Shown here piece by piece: positions 16,753 to 25,422 of a stretch of 64,000 nt of DNA. The stretch spans positions 103,741 through 167,740 of the forward strand of contig NZ_JAHLPW010000008.1 in NCBI RefSeq assembly GCF_018918075.1, written 5' to 3'. The stretch comes from Virgibacillus sp. MSJ-26. Its GTDB lineage: Bacteria > Bacillota > Bacilli > Bacillales > Amphibacillaceae. The notes under the pieces are model-generated. The model worked only from the letters and a program-made list of their open reading frames with translations, was not told where the DNA came from and did no database searches. The translations under genes were made by a program, and so were the position numbers. Each line of letters begins with the position of its first letter. Positions within the stretch are counted from its first letter, which is position 1.

Positions 16753-17306
16753 ACGATTATTATAATAAGTGCTGTAGGTAGTACTGGTAAAACCTTGATG
16801 GCTCAAAATTACTAGAGGGGTACCATATTCCTTATCTCTCAATAGACCACTTTAAAATGGGTTTGTACAGAGGGGATGAGTATTGTGGGTTCTCACCATC
16901 AGATAATACCGAAGTTATTGGAGATAATCTCTGGCCAATATTAAAAGGGATTATTTTGACAAATATCGAGAATGACCAACATATCATTATTGAGGGGGGC
17001 TACATATTATATCTGAAGGATTTTGACATTAATTATTCGGAGGAAATCATTTCAGTATTTCTAGGTTTTTCGACGAATTATATTCAAGAAAACTTTGAAG
17101 AAAGAATTGTGAAATATAGAAATGCTGTTGAACGTCGTAGTTGGCCAGAAGAAAGGTCGATGCAAGAACTAATCGAGGAACATAAGGAATTTAAAGCACA
17201 ATGCTTGCAAGCCGGTGTTAGGTATTTTGAGATTGAAAGCGACTATGATAAAGAGATACTAAAAGTTTATGATTATATAGAGGCCGAAAAACAAAAAAGA
17301 AGCTAA
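16753..17306 (+). pseudogene. P-loop kinase-like protein with lost start codon and a frameshift
   Basis: The intact part (16857-17306) begins mid-protein. Reading upstream, the frame gives LEGYHIPYLSIDHFKMGL, and one base out of frame lies a Walker A, SAVGSTGKTLMAQN, at about 16770-16810. Together these look like the N-terminus of an adenylate-kinase-like or 2-phosphoglycerate-kinase-like ATP-binding protein of about 185 residues. One T seems to be missing near 16809-16810. The expected start reads ACG at 16753-16755 six to seven bases after GGAG, so ATG to ACG loss is inferred. Conserved later parts include LWPILKGIILTNIEND, IIIEGGYIL and QELIEEHKEFKAQC. Family assignment is from the motif only. 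Confidence 0.6.
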
Positions 17307-17330
17307 TTTATTGTGGGGGAGGGGAGTCAA

Positions 17331-17831
17331 ATGGAAATAAAACAATTAGAACCAAAAGACGCGATGCAGTATCGTTCTTTAAGACTTGAGGCACTTCAAA
17401 ATAGCCCAGATAGTTTTGCGTCGAGCTATGAAGAGGAAAAAGAACAAACCGCTGAGAAATACAAAATTAGATTTGCAGCACCAACGAATACATTTACATT
17501 CGGTGCTTTTGATGATAATCAACTCGTTGGAGTCGTTACATTGATCAGAGAGCAACTTATGAAATTAAATCATAGAGCGTCTATTGTGGCTATGTACACT
17601 AAGCCTGCAAAGCGTGGGTGTGGAGTAGGGAAAGCACTGCTTAATAAAGCAATTAAAAAGGCATATACTTTGGAAGGAATTGAACAAATATACTTAACTG
17701 TTGTATCAACAAATGTACCGGCAAAAAAAATGTATGCTTCTTGTGGCTTTGAAGTATACGGTTTAGAGAAAAGAGCTTTGAAATATAACAATACATATTA
17801 TGATGAAGAGCATATGGTATTATTTTTGTGA
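17331..17831 (+). CDS. GNAT-family N-acetyltransferase
   Basis: A 166-residue acetyltransferase using acetyl-CoA. The acetyl-CoA-binding motif A is visible as MYTKPAKRGCGVGKALLNKA (about residues 84-103), preceded by LVGVVTLIREQ, and followed by IYLTVVSTNVPAKKMYASCGF, the usual motif B. The start ATG at 17331 has GGGGAG seven bases upstream; an in-frame GTG at 17313 would lie ahead of it. Target unknown. Two partial copies of this gene occur in the window: the 3' end at 11948-12030 and a middle piece at 60729-60806, so the gene has been duplicated and lost more than once. Confidence 0.88.
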   Translation: MEIKQLEPKDAMQYRSLRLEALQNSPDSFASSYEEEKEQTAEKYKIRFAAPTNTFTFGAFDDNQLVGVVTLIREQLMKLNHRASIVAMYTKPAKRGCGVGKALLNKAIKKAYTLEGIEQIYLTVVSTNVPAKKMYASCGFEVYGLEKRALKYNNTYYDEEHMVLFL

Positions 17832-17968
17832 TTTTTTCATCTTATGTGTATTGTGATGAAAAAACTTGTACCTGAAGTCAGATGGGATTGTGGTTAGATT
17901 CTTACTTTATTAAAGTATTAATTTTATTAATTACGTTCATAATCTTAGCTATAGTATACTGTTAGAAC

Positions 17969-18021
17969 AAAAAAAGTAAGCACACCTAATGAATGCTAGC
18001 ATTTGGCGTGCTTACTTTTTT
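17969..18021. terminator. Bidirectional hairpin terminator
   Basis: AAAAAGTAAGCACACC pairs with GGCGTGCTTACTTTTT (one mismatch) between the GNAT gene and the convergent OmpA-like gene. The 529-base gap 17832-18360 otherwise holds the hairpin repeat array at 18105-18358. Confidence 0.8.
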
Positions 18022-18104
18022 ATAACTTAAGATGTGAGCTCTCCCTAAAGGGTATTTTTATGAGTAAGGGTCTGACCTGGCCTTAATCCTCAACCATTCC
18101 AGTG

Positions 18105-18358
18105 TAAAATCTGCTTTCTAGGCAGGCTAATGAGCACAGCCTCCCAGAAATCATGTACATCACCTATTCCAGGTAGGATTACAGGTTTACCCTCCCTGGA
18201 TTAATGTACAAACTAAATTCTAGGTAGGCAAATGAGCACACCCTGCCAGGAATTATGTACATCACCTATTCCAGGTAGGATTACAGGTTTACCCTCCCTA
18301 GATTAATGTACAAACTAAATTCTAGGTAGGCTAACGAGCGCACCCTTCCTAAAATTAT
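18105..18358. repeat. 102-bp tandem array of paired hairpin monomers
   Basis: The monomer starting TTCTAGG recurs at 18116, 18218 and 18320, an exact 102-base period. Each period holds two about 51-base halves: an ATTCTAGGTAGG... half and an ATTCCAGGTAGGATTACAGG half. Each half has an inverted repeat (CCAGGTAGG with CCTCCCTGG). The family also occurs at 2236-2312 and 12043-12222. Confidence 0.85.
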
Positions 18359-18360
18359 GC

Positions 18361-19728
18361 TTACTTTGGATTAATAACTATTTCGACCCGGCGATTTTTT
18401 TGTCTTTCATCTTCATTTTTGTTTGAAGCAATCGGTTGGGTGTCACCAAAACCTTGAATATCCATTGTCATTGAATCGATGTCATTATTTTCCTTCATAT
18501 AATCCGCTACGGCCTGTGCTCGTTCTTCTGAAAGATTTAAATTATAATCGGCTTCTCCTTGATTATCTGTATGTCCGTTTATTTGAATGTCTACGTCTGA
18601 TGATAGGTCACTTAAATCGTCAATAATGTCATCAAGCGTTTCTTTTGCTTCCGACTTTAACTTACTTTCATCAAAATCGAACAACAAATCGTCAGGGACT
18701 TGCATTTTAATTTCCTCTTCTTCTAAAGACAAGTCAACATCTTCCGGCGCGCTAATCTCAGGACCAGCAAGATCTATGGATAGTTTAAGATACTTACTAC
18801 CATCTTCTTTTTTTTCCACGAGGTTGCCTTCTAAATTTTCTCCTTCCTGACCATACGTATCTAAAACTCTATCCCAGCCATTATTATCAGGATCAAATTC
18901 GAAATGCATTTCCATCCCTTCTCTTAAATCCCAATAATGAATTTGAAGTTGAAAAGACCCGTCAGGATTGACTTGAGTATGACTGGATGACCATGCTGAG
19001 CTTACTAAATCGTTAGGATCCGTTATATTGCCAGTTATCTTGGATCCCTCTAACAAATTACTTTTCCCTTCAAAAAATAAATAGTTGTGCTTCGTCGTCG
19101 CATCTACTTCCATCCATACGTCAGTGTCTCCATAATCATCTGGTACATTGCTCCAATCAGGGGTTTCAAGGTCGATGGTATATGGCATTGCTTTTCTTGA
19201 ATCGATTTCGAATGTATATGTCGCGGCATATACTCCCTCGTCACGGGTTTGATAAACTTGATGACCTGTTGCCTTTTCTAAATGCTCGCCGTAATGGTCG
19301 GTCACGTCGTCATTTGCAGTAGAAAGACTTAGGGTAACTTCAATATCTGACTCTTGCCCGGGAAACTCGAAATAAAACGAGCCATCCTCCTCTACTTCTG
19401 CACTGTCTTGATGATCAATCGATGCAAAAGTATCAGTTTGCCCACTTGAAGATATATAAGATCCAGGCAAAAGATTACTTTCTCCTTCGACGACAACTTT
19501 GTCTTCTTCAACAATAACTTCGCCGCCAATCCAAATGTCTAAATTTCCGATATCTGAGCGATAATCATCATCAGATGCTTCTGCGTCATCATCTTCCGCT
19601 GCTACATCTTCTGTAGCTTCTGCATTGTTTTCATCATCTTTAGAAGTTTTATCTTCTGTAGTTGAACAACTCACCATGAACAGAACAAAACTCAACACTA
19701 CTAATAAAAAAGGATAACGAATGGTCAT
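18361..19728 (-). CDS. OmpA-domain lipoprotein with beta-sandwich-like repeats
   Basis: A 455-residue predicted lipoprotein. The signal peptide ends at the lipobox MVSCS, so Cys is lipidated outside the membrane, and a very acidic linker follows. Two related beta-rich domains occur (about residues 75-190 and 195-330); the second begins GDTDVWMEVDATTKHNY and has PDGSFQLQI. The C-terminal about 110 residues form an OmpA-like peptidoglycan-binding domain: FDFDESKLKSEAKETL, INGHTDNQGEADYNLNLSEE and RAQAVADYMKE, ending RRVEIVINP. The start ATG at 19728 has GGGAG eight bases upstream. A partly deleted copy lies at 23941-24140, and the beta domain recurs in the lipoprotein at 58451-59935. Likely a cell-envelope anchor; ligand unknown. 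Confidence 0.85.
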   Translation of the reverse strand: MTIRYPFLLVVLSFVLFMVSCSTTEDKTSKDDENNAEATEDVAAEDDDAEASDDDYRSDIGNLDIWIGGEVIVEEDKVVVEGESNLLPGSYISSSGQTDTFASIDHQDSAEVEEDGSFYFEFPGQESDIEVTLSLSTANDDVTDHYGEHLEKATGHQVYQTRDEGVYAATYTFEIDSRKAMPYTIDLETPDWSNVPDDYGDTDVWMEVDATTKHNYLFFEGKSNLLEGSKITGNITDPNDLVSSAWSSSHTQVNPDGSFQLQIHYWDLREGMEMHFEFDPDNNGWDRVLDTYGQEGENLEGNLVEKKEDGSKYLKLSIDLAGPEISAPEDVDLSLEEEEIKMQVPDDLLFDFDESKLKSEAKETLDDIIDDLSDLSSDVDIQINGHTDNQGEADYNLNLSEERAQAVADYMKENNDIDSMTMDIQGFGDTQPIASNKNEDERQKNRRVEIVINPK

Positions 19729-19773
19729 CGATTTTCTCCCTTCAATTAATAAATAAGTCTCTGTGCCATGCAT

Positions 19774-20079
19774 TTTACCATATGCAAGCGATAATATGAT
19801 TAGGTATAAAGAACTAATTAATGAAATTAAGTTTTAAGAGTAAAATAGCACGAGAGTAAGCTTTAGACTGTTAAATAATAGTTATATGTGTTTTATTTTA
19901 GGGAATAAGGTAAAGTGAGAGGATATCTCTTAAGTTAATTCTTAGCTCAAAGTAGATGCTTGACGGGAGACACTTAATACATCAGATTGAAATGTCCCTC
20001 AATACATTAAGATACTTGCTATCTTTCTGTTGAAATATTAGGATATATTTTGATATCAATCGGTATGAGGAGGAGAAAC
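19774..20079. other. Intergenic gap
   Basis: 306 AT-rich bases between divergent genes with promoters presumably for both. I see no RNA, repeat or additional gene. Confidence 0.4.
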
Positions 20080-21129
20080 ATGCTAGGCATCATGGCACTA
20101 TCTATTACAATCATCTTGTTTTTATTATTCTTTTTTGAACGGCGAACGATGATGCTCGGTGGTGTATTCTTATGTTGGGTGATCATTTCAAGCGTTTTTC
20201 TTATTATCACATTAGAATCTTATGAACAACATATCGCCATTATTGTGGCTTTATTTATTTTCGCCCCTTTTATATTATTATTTCCTTTTTACTCCGTCTC
20301 TTTTATTATTTTATTAATGACGTCGGGAGTGCGACTTATCAGAAGGGAAGGAAGAAAGTTACGTAACTTTTTATCTATAACACTTGGCTCTTTCTTCATT
20401 ATATGGGCGATTATTTCCCCATTTTTCACTGTGAAAGAAGGAACGCATCCTATTTGGATGGAAATATACTTGTTGATTACATTTAGTGTCTATTATTTCT
20501 TGGCGGCATTATTACTATTTACTGTTTCATCTTTGTTAAATCGGATTCCAATTCCTTTTAAAACATATGATTATATTATCGTCTTGGGAAGTGGCTTAAT
20601 TGGCGACAAAGTTCCGCCCCTGTTAGCCAGTCGAATTGATACAGGTATCAAACTATTTCATCGTTTTCATACAGCTGACCACCCCGTCAAAGTTATTTTT
20701 ACAGGTGGACAAGGAGCTGATGAGTTGTTAGCAGAAGGTGAAGCTATGGCCCAGTATGCTCTAAATAAAGGAATGAATAAAGAAGATATTATAATAGAAA
20801 ATAAAGCAATAAACACGTATGAGAATTTGTTGTTTTCTAAACGCCTAATTGAAGAAGACATGTTAAATAAGGACTGTTCTGGAAAATATCAAACTATAAC
20901 CGTGACAAATAATTTCCATGTATTTCGAGCTTTGTTATGGGCTAGAAAGGTAAAACTCAACAGTGATGGTGCAGGTGCAAAGACAAAATTTTATTTTTGG
21001 TTAAACGCTCTTATTCGTGAATTTATTGGTGTTATTTATATGCAGAAGAAATACCATATATCTTTCATCCTGATAGGATATATTTTAATTACTTTGTGGG
21101 TCCTTATTTATTCTATTTTAGTATATTAA
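20080..21129 (+). CDS. YdcF-like membrane protein (DUF218)
   Basis: A 349-residue membrane protein. About five hydrophobic helices occupy residues 1-155, followed by a cytoplasmic or surface DUF218/YdcF domain starting YDYIIVLGSGLIGDKVP, with FTGGQGADELLAEGEAMAQY, IIENKAINTYENL and TVTNNFHVFRALLWARK. These match the SanA/YdcF family, linked to envelope integrity. The ATG at 20080 has AGGAGG six bases upstream. The next two genes are also membrane proteins on the same strand with gaps of about 115 and 70 bases, so coexpression is possible. Confidence 0.85.
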   Translation: MLGIMALSITIILFLLFFFERRTMMLGGVFLCWVIISSVFLIITLESYEQHIAIIVALFIFAPFILLFPFYSVSFIILLMTSGVRLIRREGRKLRNFLSITLGSFFIIWAIISPFFTVKEGTHPIWMEIYLLITFSVYYFLAALLLFTVSSLLNRIPIPFKTYDYIIVLGSGLIGDKVPPLLASRIDTGIKLFHRFHTADHPVKVIFTGGQGADELLAEGEAMAQYALNKGMNKEDIIIENKAINTYENLLFSKRLIEEDMLNKDCSGKYQTITVTNNFHVFRALLWARKVKLNSDGAGAKTKFYFWLNALIREFIGVIYMQKKYHISFILIGYILITLWVLIYSILVY

Positions 21130-21256
21130 GTAAATGATATGCTCAATTGACCTCATAAGATGGGAACCTTTAAGTTTGCAGGGTGAAAATAAAGGAAAAG
21201 GCTACTCATTCAATAAATTATAGCTACTCCAGGTAAAGGAAGGTATGGTGCTCCAT

Positions 21257-22408
21257 ATGTCTGTTTATTTTCAGTCGATCAATACTGCATTTATTATTTT
21301 TCTTTTATTGGGATTCCTTCTAATTATTCCATGGTTAATTTTTAGCTATAGAAAATACGGCTATTTAAGTGTGTGGGAATCAATTGTGATGTATTCTTTT
21401 GTTTTTTATATGTTGACAGCTTTATTTTTAGTTCTTTTGCCGATGCCAGCTACGAGGGATACTTGCTCATTACAACCACCAGATACTGTACATTATTCAC
21501 TTGTTCCGTTTTCCTTTATTACGGATATTATGAGTACTAGTTCAGTTGTTTGGTCACAGCCTTCAACTTATGGGAGGATACTTACAGAAAGTGTATTCTA
21601 CCAAGCTGTATTTAATCTTTTATTATTAATGCCTTTTGGTGTTTATTTAAGGTATTTTTTTAGTCACCGGAGGTATTGGAAGAGAGCGTTAGGATTAGGG
21701 TTTTTGCTATCATTATTCTATGAAATAACACAAATAACAGGTATTTATGGAATCTATAATTGTCCCTACCGTATCTTTGATGTGGATGATTTACTATTAA
21801 ATAGTACTGGCGCACTAATTGGTTTTCTCATTGCACCTATTTTGTTAGCTTTATTCCCGTCAAGAAAAAGTGTCGAAGCTAAAGGGAAAGAGTTACAAAA
21901 GGTGAAGTATGTATCACCACTATCACAGTTAGTAGCTGTAATTACAGATTATCTAGTCATCAAACTCAGTTGGACATTTACATTAGGGCTTTTTATAACG
22001 GATGGATTTATTGAATTTATTTATACAACAATAGGCTTTTTCATCCTTTTTTTCCTAGTTCCATTGATCTGGAATGGAAAAACAATCGGAACTGGAATCA
22101 TGCGGTTTAAATTAGCTACAACCAAAGGCAATCAATCTTTTTGGAAATCTTTGTTGATCAGAACCCTTGCATTGTATTTACCTTTCATGCTGTCACGCTT
22201 TCTTAAGATGGTCGAAAATATTGACATTGATATGGATTCAATCTTTTATCTTTATTATGTGTGGGGAAGTGTGGCTATCATCGTCTTTCTTTTTATGATG
22301 TGGGTCACGTTGTTCCTTCATGTTGTACTTGTTTTAATAAGAAGAAAGCAGCGCAGTTACTACTTTGATGATGTCGCGAATTTAATAGCGAAAAAGGAGT
22401 CGTATTAA
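21257..22408 (+). CDS. VanZ-family protein with C-terminal RDD domain
   Basis: A polytopic membrane protein of about 383 residues. Residues about 35-205 are a VanZ-like domain, with SLVPFSFITD near residue 80, LLLMPFGVYLRY near residue 125, SLFYEITQITG near 155 and the acidic DVDDLLLNSTGALIGF near 175. A C-terminal RDD domain follows, with three helices and the KTIGTGIMRFKLATTKGN stretch. VanZ family members are involved in glycopeptide resistance or phospholipid-linked functions, but this role cannot be assigned here. Start is ambiguous: ATG at 21245 lies four bases after AAAGGA, while ATG at 21257 (MSVYFQ) is a typical VanZ opening; the latter is chosen. Confidence 0.78.
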   Translation: MSVYFQSINTAFIIFLLLGFLLIIPWLIFSYRKYGYLSVWESIVMYSFVFYMLTALFLVLLPMPATRDTCSLQPPDTVHYSLVPFSFITDIMSTSSVVWSQPSTYGRILTESVFYQAVFNLLLLMPFGVYLRYFFSHRRYWKRALGLGFLLSLFYEITQITGIYGIYNCPYRIFDVDDLLLNSTGALIGFLIAPILLALFPSRKSVEAKGKELQKVKYVSPLSQLVAVITDYLVIKLSWTFTLGLFITDGFIEFIYTTIGFFILFFLVPLIWNGKTIGTGIMRFKLATTKGNQSFWKSLLIRTLALYLPFMLSRFLKMVENIDIDMDSIFYLYYVWGSVAIIVFLFMMWVTLFLHVVLVLIRRKQRSYYFDDVANLIAKKESY

Positions 22409-22477
22409 AATAATAACAGACACAAATTTCATTTTATTGAGTTGCTATACACTTAAAAGTAAACAGTAATGAAATGA

Positions 22478-23857
22478 GTGATTATATTGCGAGAGAAAAT
22501 TGAATCGATTAAACATATTATTATTTTATATTATCTAGTTATTGGTGTTATATTTCTGTTGTTTACTTATTTTGTTCCAATGGATACATCAATGGACAGG
22601 ACAATTACGGTTATATTATGTCTTTATTTATTAGTGTTTCCAGTCGTCTTGTTATTTACGTTACGTTATGCATTACATGTGTTTTTATTTTCACTTGCCT
22701 TTATCTCTGGCTTTTATGGATTTTATCATCATTCCGTTGATAATCATTCCATCTCTAATGCCCTTTATTTCACGTTTCGTTTATACTTACTTGATTTAGC
22801 AGATGTTTTCACGCAGGATGGCTCTAGTCCTATTAGGTATCCTCTTCTGCTCGAAATAGCACGATGGACAGCTGCTTCTTATACAATTACAACCATCTTT
22901 ATTGCCATGTATCGAACTTTAGAGCGGGAAATCTCGTTATTTATAGCACAAACGATAGGTAAACATCATATTATTTTTAGTTATAATGAAAAAAGCCATT
23001 ACCTTATTCAAGATTTATGTGCAAACAACGAACGTGTTATTGTGGTAGATGAAAAGTTCACGCCAGAAATACAAAATATGTTAGAAGCGATGAAAGTCAT
23101 TGTGATTCAATCCCCCATAAATGATGAAAATATATTTCGAGTTTGTGGTGCAAAGAAGGCACAATCTATTTCCCTTTTTCATCCAAAAGATCAAGATAGT
23201 TTATATACCTTAATGAATTTAGAGAAGTTTTCTCGAAATAAAAAAATCAAATTAACATTTAAAAGATTGATTATCCATATTGAAGACAATCATTATAAAA
23301 TCGAATTACTTTCTTTTCTTGAAAAGGTTGAACATTTTTCTTTTCCTGTAGAAGTTATCAATGTCTATGAGGAAGTGGCAAGAAGATTTTGGAATTGCCA
23401 TCAATCTATATTTGAAGAACAAAATGATATCCATATGTTGGTCGTTGGGTATAATGCATTTGGAAAACAAATCGTTTCTGAAGCGGAAGAAGCACACCAT
23501 CAAAGTAGGACGAATCAAAAGATTACGATGGCGATATTAGATGAATTTCCAGAGTATAAACAGTTGAACAACATAGAAAAAATTCCATTTAACATTGAAA
23601 AAGATTCAGTTAAAACAGTTATTGAAGAACAACAACAAGTATTCACACATATTTTTATTTGTTTAGATGAAGATTATATAGATTTGATGGAAGGGATCGA
23701 GTTGTCAGAGATTTTCTCAACCACACCCATTTATATGAATTTTACGGATGAAACCATTGAGCAAACATTTATGATAGCAACAACTAAAACGAAAAAGTCT
23801 CTATATAGCACAGGCACCAATCAAGATGTACTTACAAAAAATTATTTAAATCTATGA
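22478..23857 (+). CDS. Membrane-anchored protein with two RCK-like NAD-binding domains
   Basis: A 459-residue protein. Residues 1-155 hold about four hydrophobic helices. The rest looks like two RCK/TrkA-N (Rossmann) domains in tandem: KHHIIFSYNEKSHYLIQDL near residue 165, with VIVVDEKFTPE, and a second at HMLVVGYNAFGKQIVSEA near residue 322. The first lacks the classical GxGxxG loop and the second keeps a looser GYNAFG. No potassium selectivity filter (TVGYG) is seen. The stretch PLLLEIARWTAASYT resembles a channel-family helix preceding RCK domains in other NAD-binding membrane proteins. The start GTG at 22478 is one option and TTG at 22487 another; the ribosome binding site is weak for both. 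Role unknown; a sensor or channel regulator is possible. Confidence 0.6.
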   Translation: MIILREKIESIKHIIILYYLVIGVIFLLFTYFVPMDTSMDRTITVILCLYLLVFPVVLLFTLRYALHVFLFSLAFISGFYGFYHHSVDNHSISNALYFTFRLYLLDLADVFTQDGSSPIRYPLLLEIARWTAASYTITTIFIAMYRTLEREISLFIAQTIGKHHIIFSYNEKSHYLIQDLCANNERVIVVDEKFTPEIQNMLEAMKVIVIQSPINDENIFRVCGAKKAQSISLFHPKDQDSLYTLMNLEKFSRNKKIKLTFKRLIIHIEDNHYKIELLSFLEKVEHFSFPVEVINVYEEVARRFWNCHQSIFEEQNDIHMLVVGYNAFGKQIVSEAEEAHHQSRTNQKITMAILDEFPEYKQLNNIEKIPFNIEKDSVKTVIEEQQQVFTHIFICLDEDYIDLMEGIELSEIFSTTPIYMNFTDETIEQTFMIATTKTKKSLYSTGTNQDVLTKNYLNL

Positions 23858-23940
23858 AGATAGCACCTTTTTATGAATATATCTAGCTTATGAGATTGGG
23901 GGGAGAATTGTTAGAGTAATAAAATAAACAGAGTCATTTT

Positions 23941-24140
23941 GGATGAATGACTATTTTGACTCGACGTTTTTTTCCCTTTTATTTTCATTTTTGTTTGAAG
24001 CAATCGGTTGAGTGTTACCGAAACCTTGAATATCCATTGTTAAAGAACTGATATCATTATTTTCTTTCAAATATGGCATTGCTTTTCTTGGAATCGGTTT
24101 CGAATGTATATGTCGCGTCATATTTCCCCTCGTCACTAGT
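23941..24140 (-). pseudogene. Internally deleted remnant of the OmpA-like lipoprotein gene
   Basis: The sequence matches two separated parts of the gene at 18361-19728. 23941-24070 matches its 3' end (MDIQGFGNTQPIASNKNE instead of MDIQGFGDTQPIASNKNE), and 24071-24140 matches the region near 19183-19255, including the IDSRKAMPYT part with one base shift. About 690 bases between them are missing, as an internal deletion. There is no start or lipobox. The rest of the gap 23858-24372 shows no gene. Confidence 0.8.
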
Positions 24141-24291
24141 TGTGACTTCTCGTTATTACAAAAAGAGATATTTAGCTAAAGCAATAGATACAAGGGGATT
24201 TAATTTTTATAGCTGAAGGATGACTTGGGGACTATAATTAAATGTTACTCATCATGTTAGTGGGAACATGAGAAGGTTATTTCTTTTTCAT

Positions 24292-24340
24292 AAAAAAGTA
24301 CCGCATCTAATCAGAGCATATGGCTCTTAAGATGCGGCAC
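24292..24340 (-). terminator. Terminator of the aldo/keto reductase gene
   Basis: CCGCATCT ... AGATGCGG with an inner AGAGC/GGCTCT pairing gives a stem; on the minus strand it is followed by TACTTTTTTA. Confidence 0.8.
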
Positions 24341-24372
24341 GTGAAGGATGTATTTCTCTAATAGAATCCTGA

Positions 24373-25215
24373 TTAAAACTCTTCATAAACTGCTGGATCT
24401 TGATCTTTTTGTCGTCCATCTGGGCGGGTTAAAGTATTGATCGCATTCATTTCAGCTTCATCAAGTGTAAAGTCAAAAATAGATATGTTTTCTATTTGTC
24501 TTTCTTTTGATGCTGATTTAGGAATTGGGATGGATCCAAGTTGATGATGCCAACGTATAATCACTTGTGAGGGAGTTTTATCGTGTTGTGCAGCAATTTT
24601 TTGAATTGTTTCATTATCAAAGATTTTATTCGCGCGAGCAATAGGGCTCCATGATTCTGTTTGTATGTTGTTTTCAGCATGCCATTTTCTTTGGTCTGCT
24701 TGATTGAAAAAAGGATGAAGTTCAATTTGATTGATACTTGGTTTGACACCAGTTTCCTTTTCTAAACGTTCAATATGTTCTGGTAGAAAATTACAAACAC
24801 CAATAGAACGAACAAGTCCCCACTTTTGCGCCTGAATTAATGACTGCCAAGCCTCTACATAGTTATCTTGAATCGGGTTCGGCCAATGGATCAGATATAA
24901 ATCATAATAATCTAAGTTGGCACGATATAAGGATTCTTGAATTGTAGGCACAGCTTGGTCATATTCGTGATAGCGTCCAGGTAATTTTGACGTAATTCTT
25001 AATTCCTCTCTTGGAACAGTGCTACGTTGCACCGCTTTTCCTACGGTTCCTTCGTTTTCATAATTATAAGCGGTATCAAGCAATCGGTAACCAACATCAA
25101 TAGCGCTTTGAATTGCTTGAACCCCAGCGTTGCCATTCAGTCCATATGTACCAAATCCAATGGCAGGCACTTCTAAACCGTCATTCAAAATAATTTTTGG
25201 AATTTGTTTACTCAT
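24373..25215 (-). CDS. Aldo/keto reductase (paralogue of the gene at 12-860)
   Basis: A 280-residue NAD(P)H-dependent aldo/keto reductase. The tetrad is present: Asp and Tyr in LLDTAYNYENEG, Lys in ITSKL and His in LIHWPNP; GVCNFLPEHIE replaces the usual GVSNF. The ATG at 25215 has AGGTGA about six bases upstream; a TTG at 25218 is less likely. It resembles the gene at 12-860 in length and motifs, e.g. shared ESLYR and FLPEH blocks, so the two are paralogues or near relatives. It is monocistronic with its own terminator. Confidence 0.92.
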   Translation of the reverse strand: MSKQIPKIILNDGLEVPAIGFGTYGLNGNAGVQAIQSAIDVGYRLLDTAYNYENEGTVGKAVQRSTVPREELRITSKLPGRYHEYDQAVPTIQESLYRANLDYYDLYLIHWPNPIQDNYVEAWQSLIQAQKWGLVRSIGVCNFLPEHIERLEKETGVKPSINQIELHPFFNQADQRKWHAENNIQTESWSPIARANKIFDNETIQKIAAQHDKTPSQVIIRWHHQLGSIPIPKSASKERQIENISIFDFTLDEAEMNAINTLTRPDGRQKDQDPAVYEEF

Positions 25216-25422
25216 CAAACATCACCTCTCCAATGTACTATCTTTAGATTATCATTAGGGTAAATAGGATGACAACTATATGAGATTAAGGAGGAAGGGG
25301 GGGAGTAGAATATGGATACTCATTCTCTCTTCCCACTTTTAAAAATAAACTAATGTATTTCCATATATGTTATAATAAAACAAAATAAACTATATTGTCT
25401 AAAAATTAAAAGGTGGCAGGCG

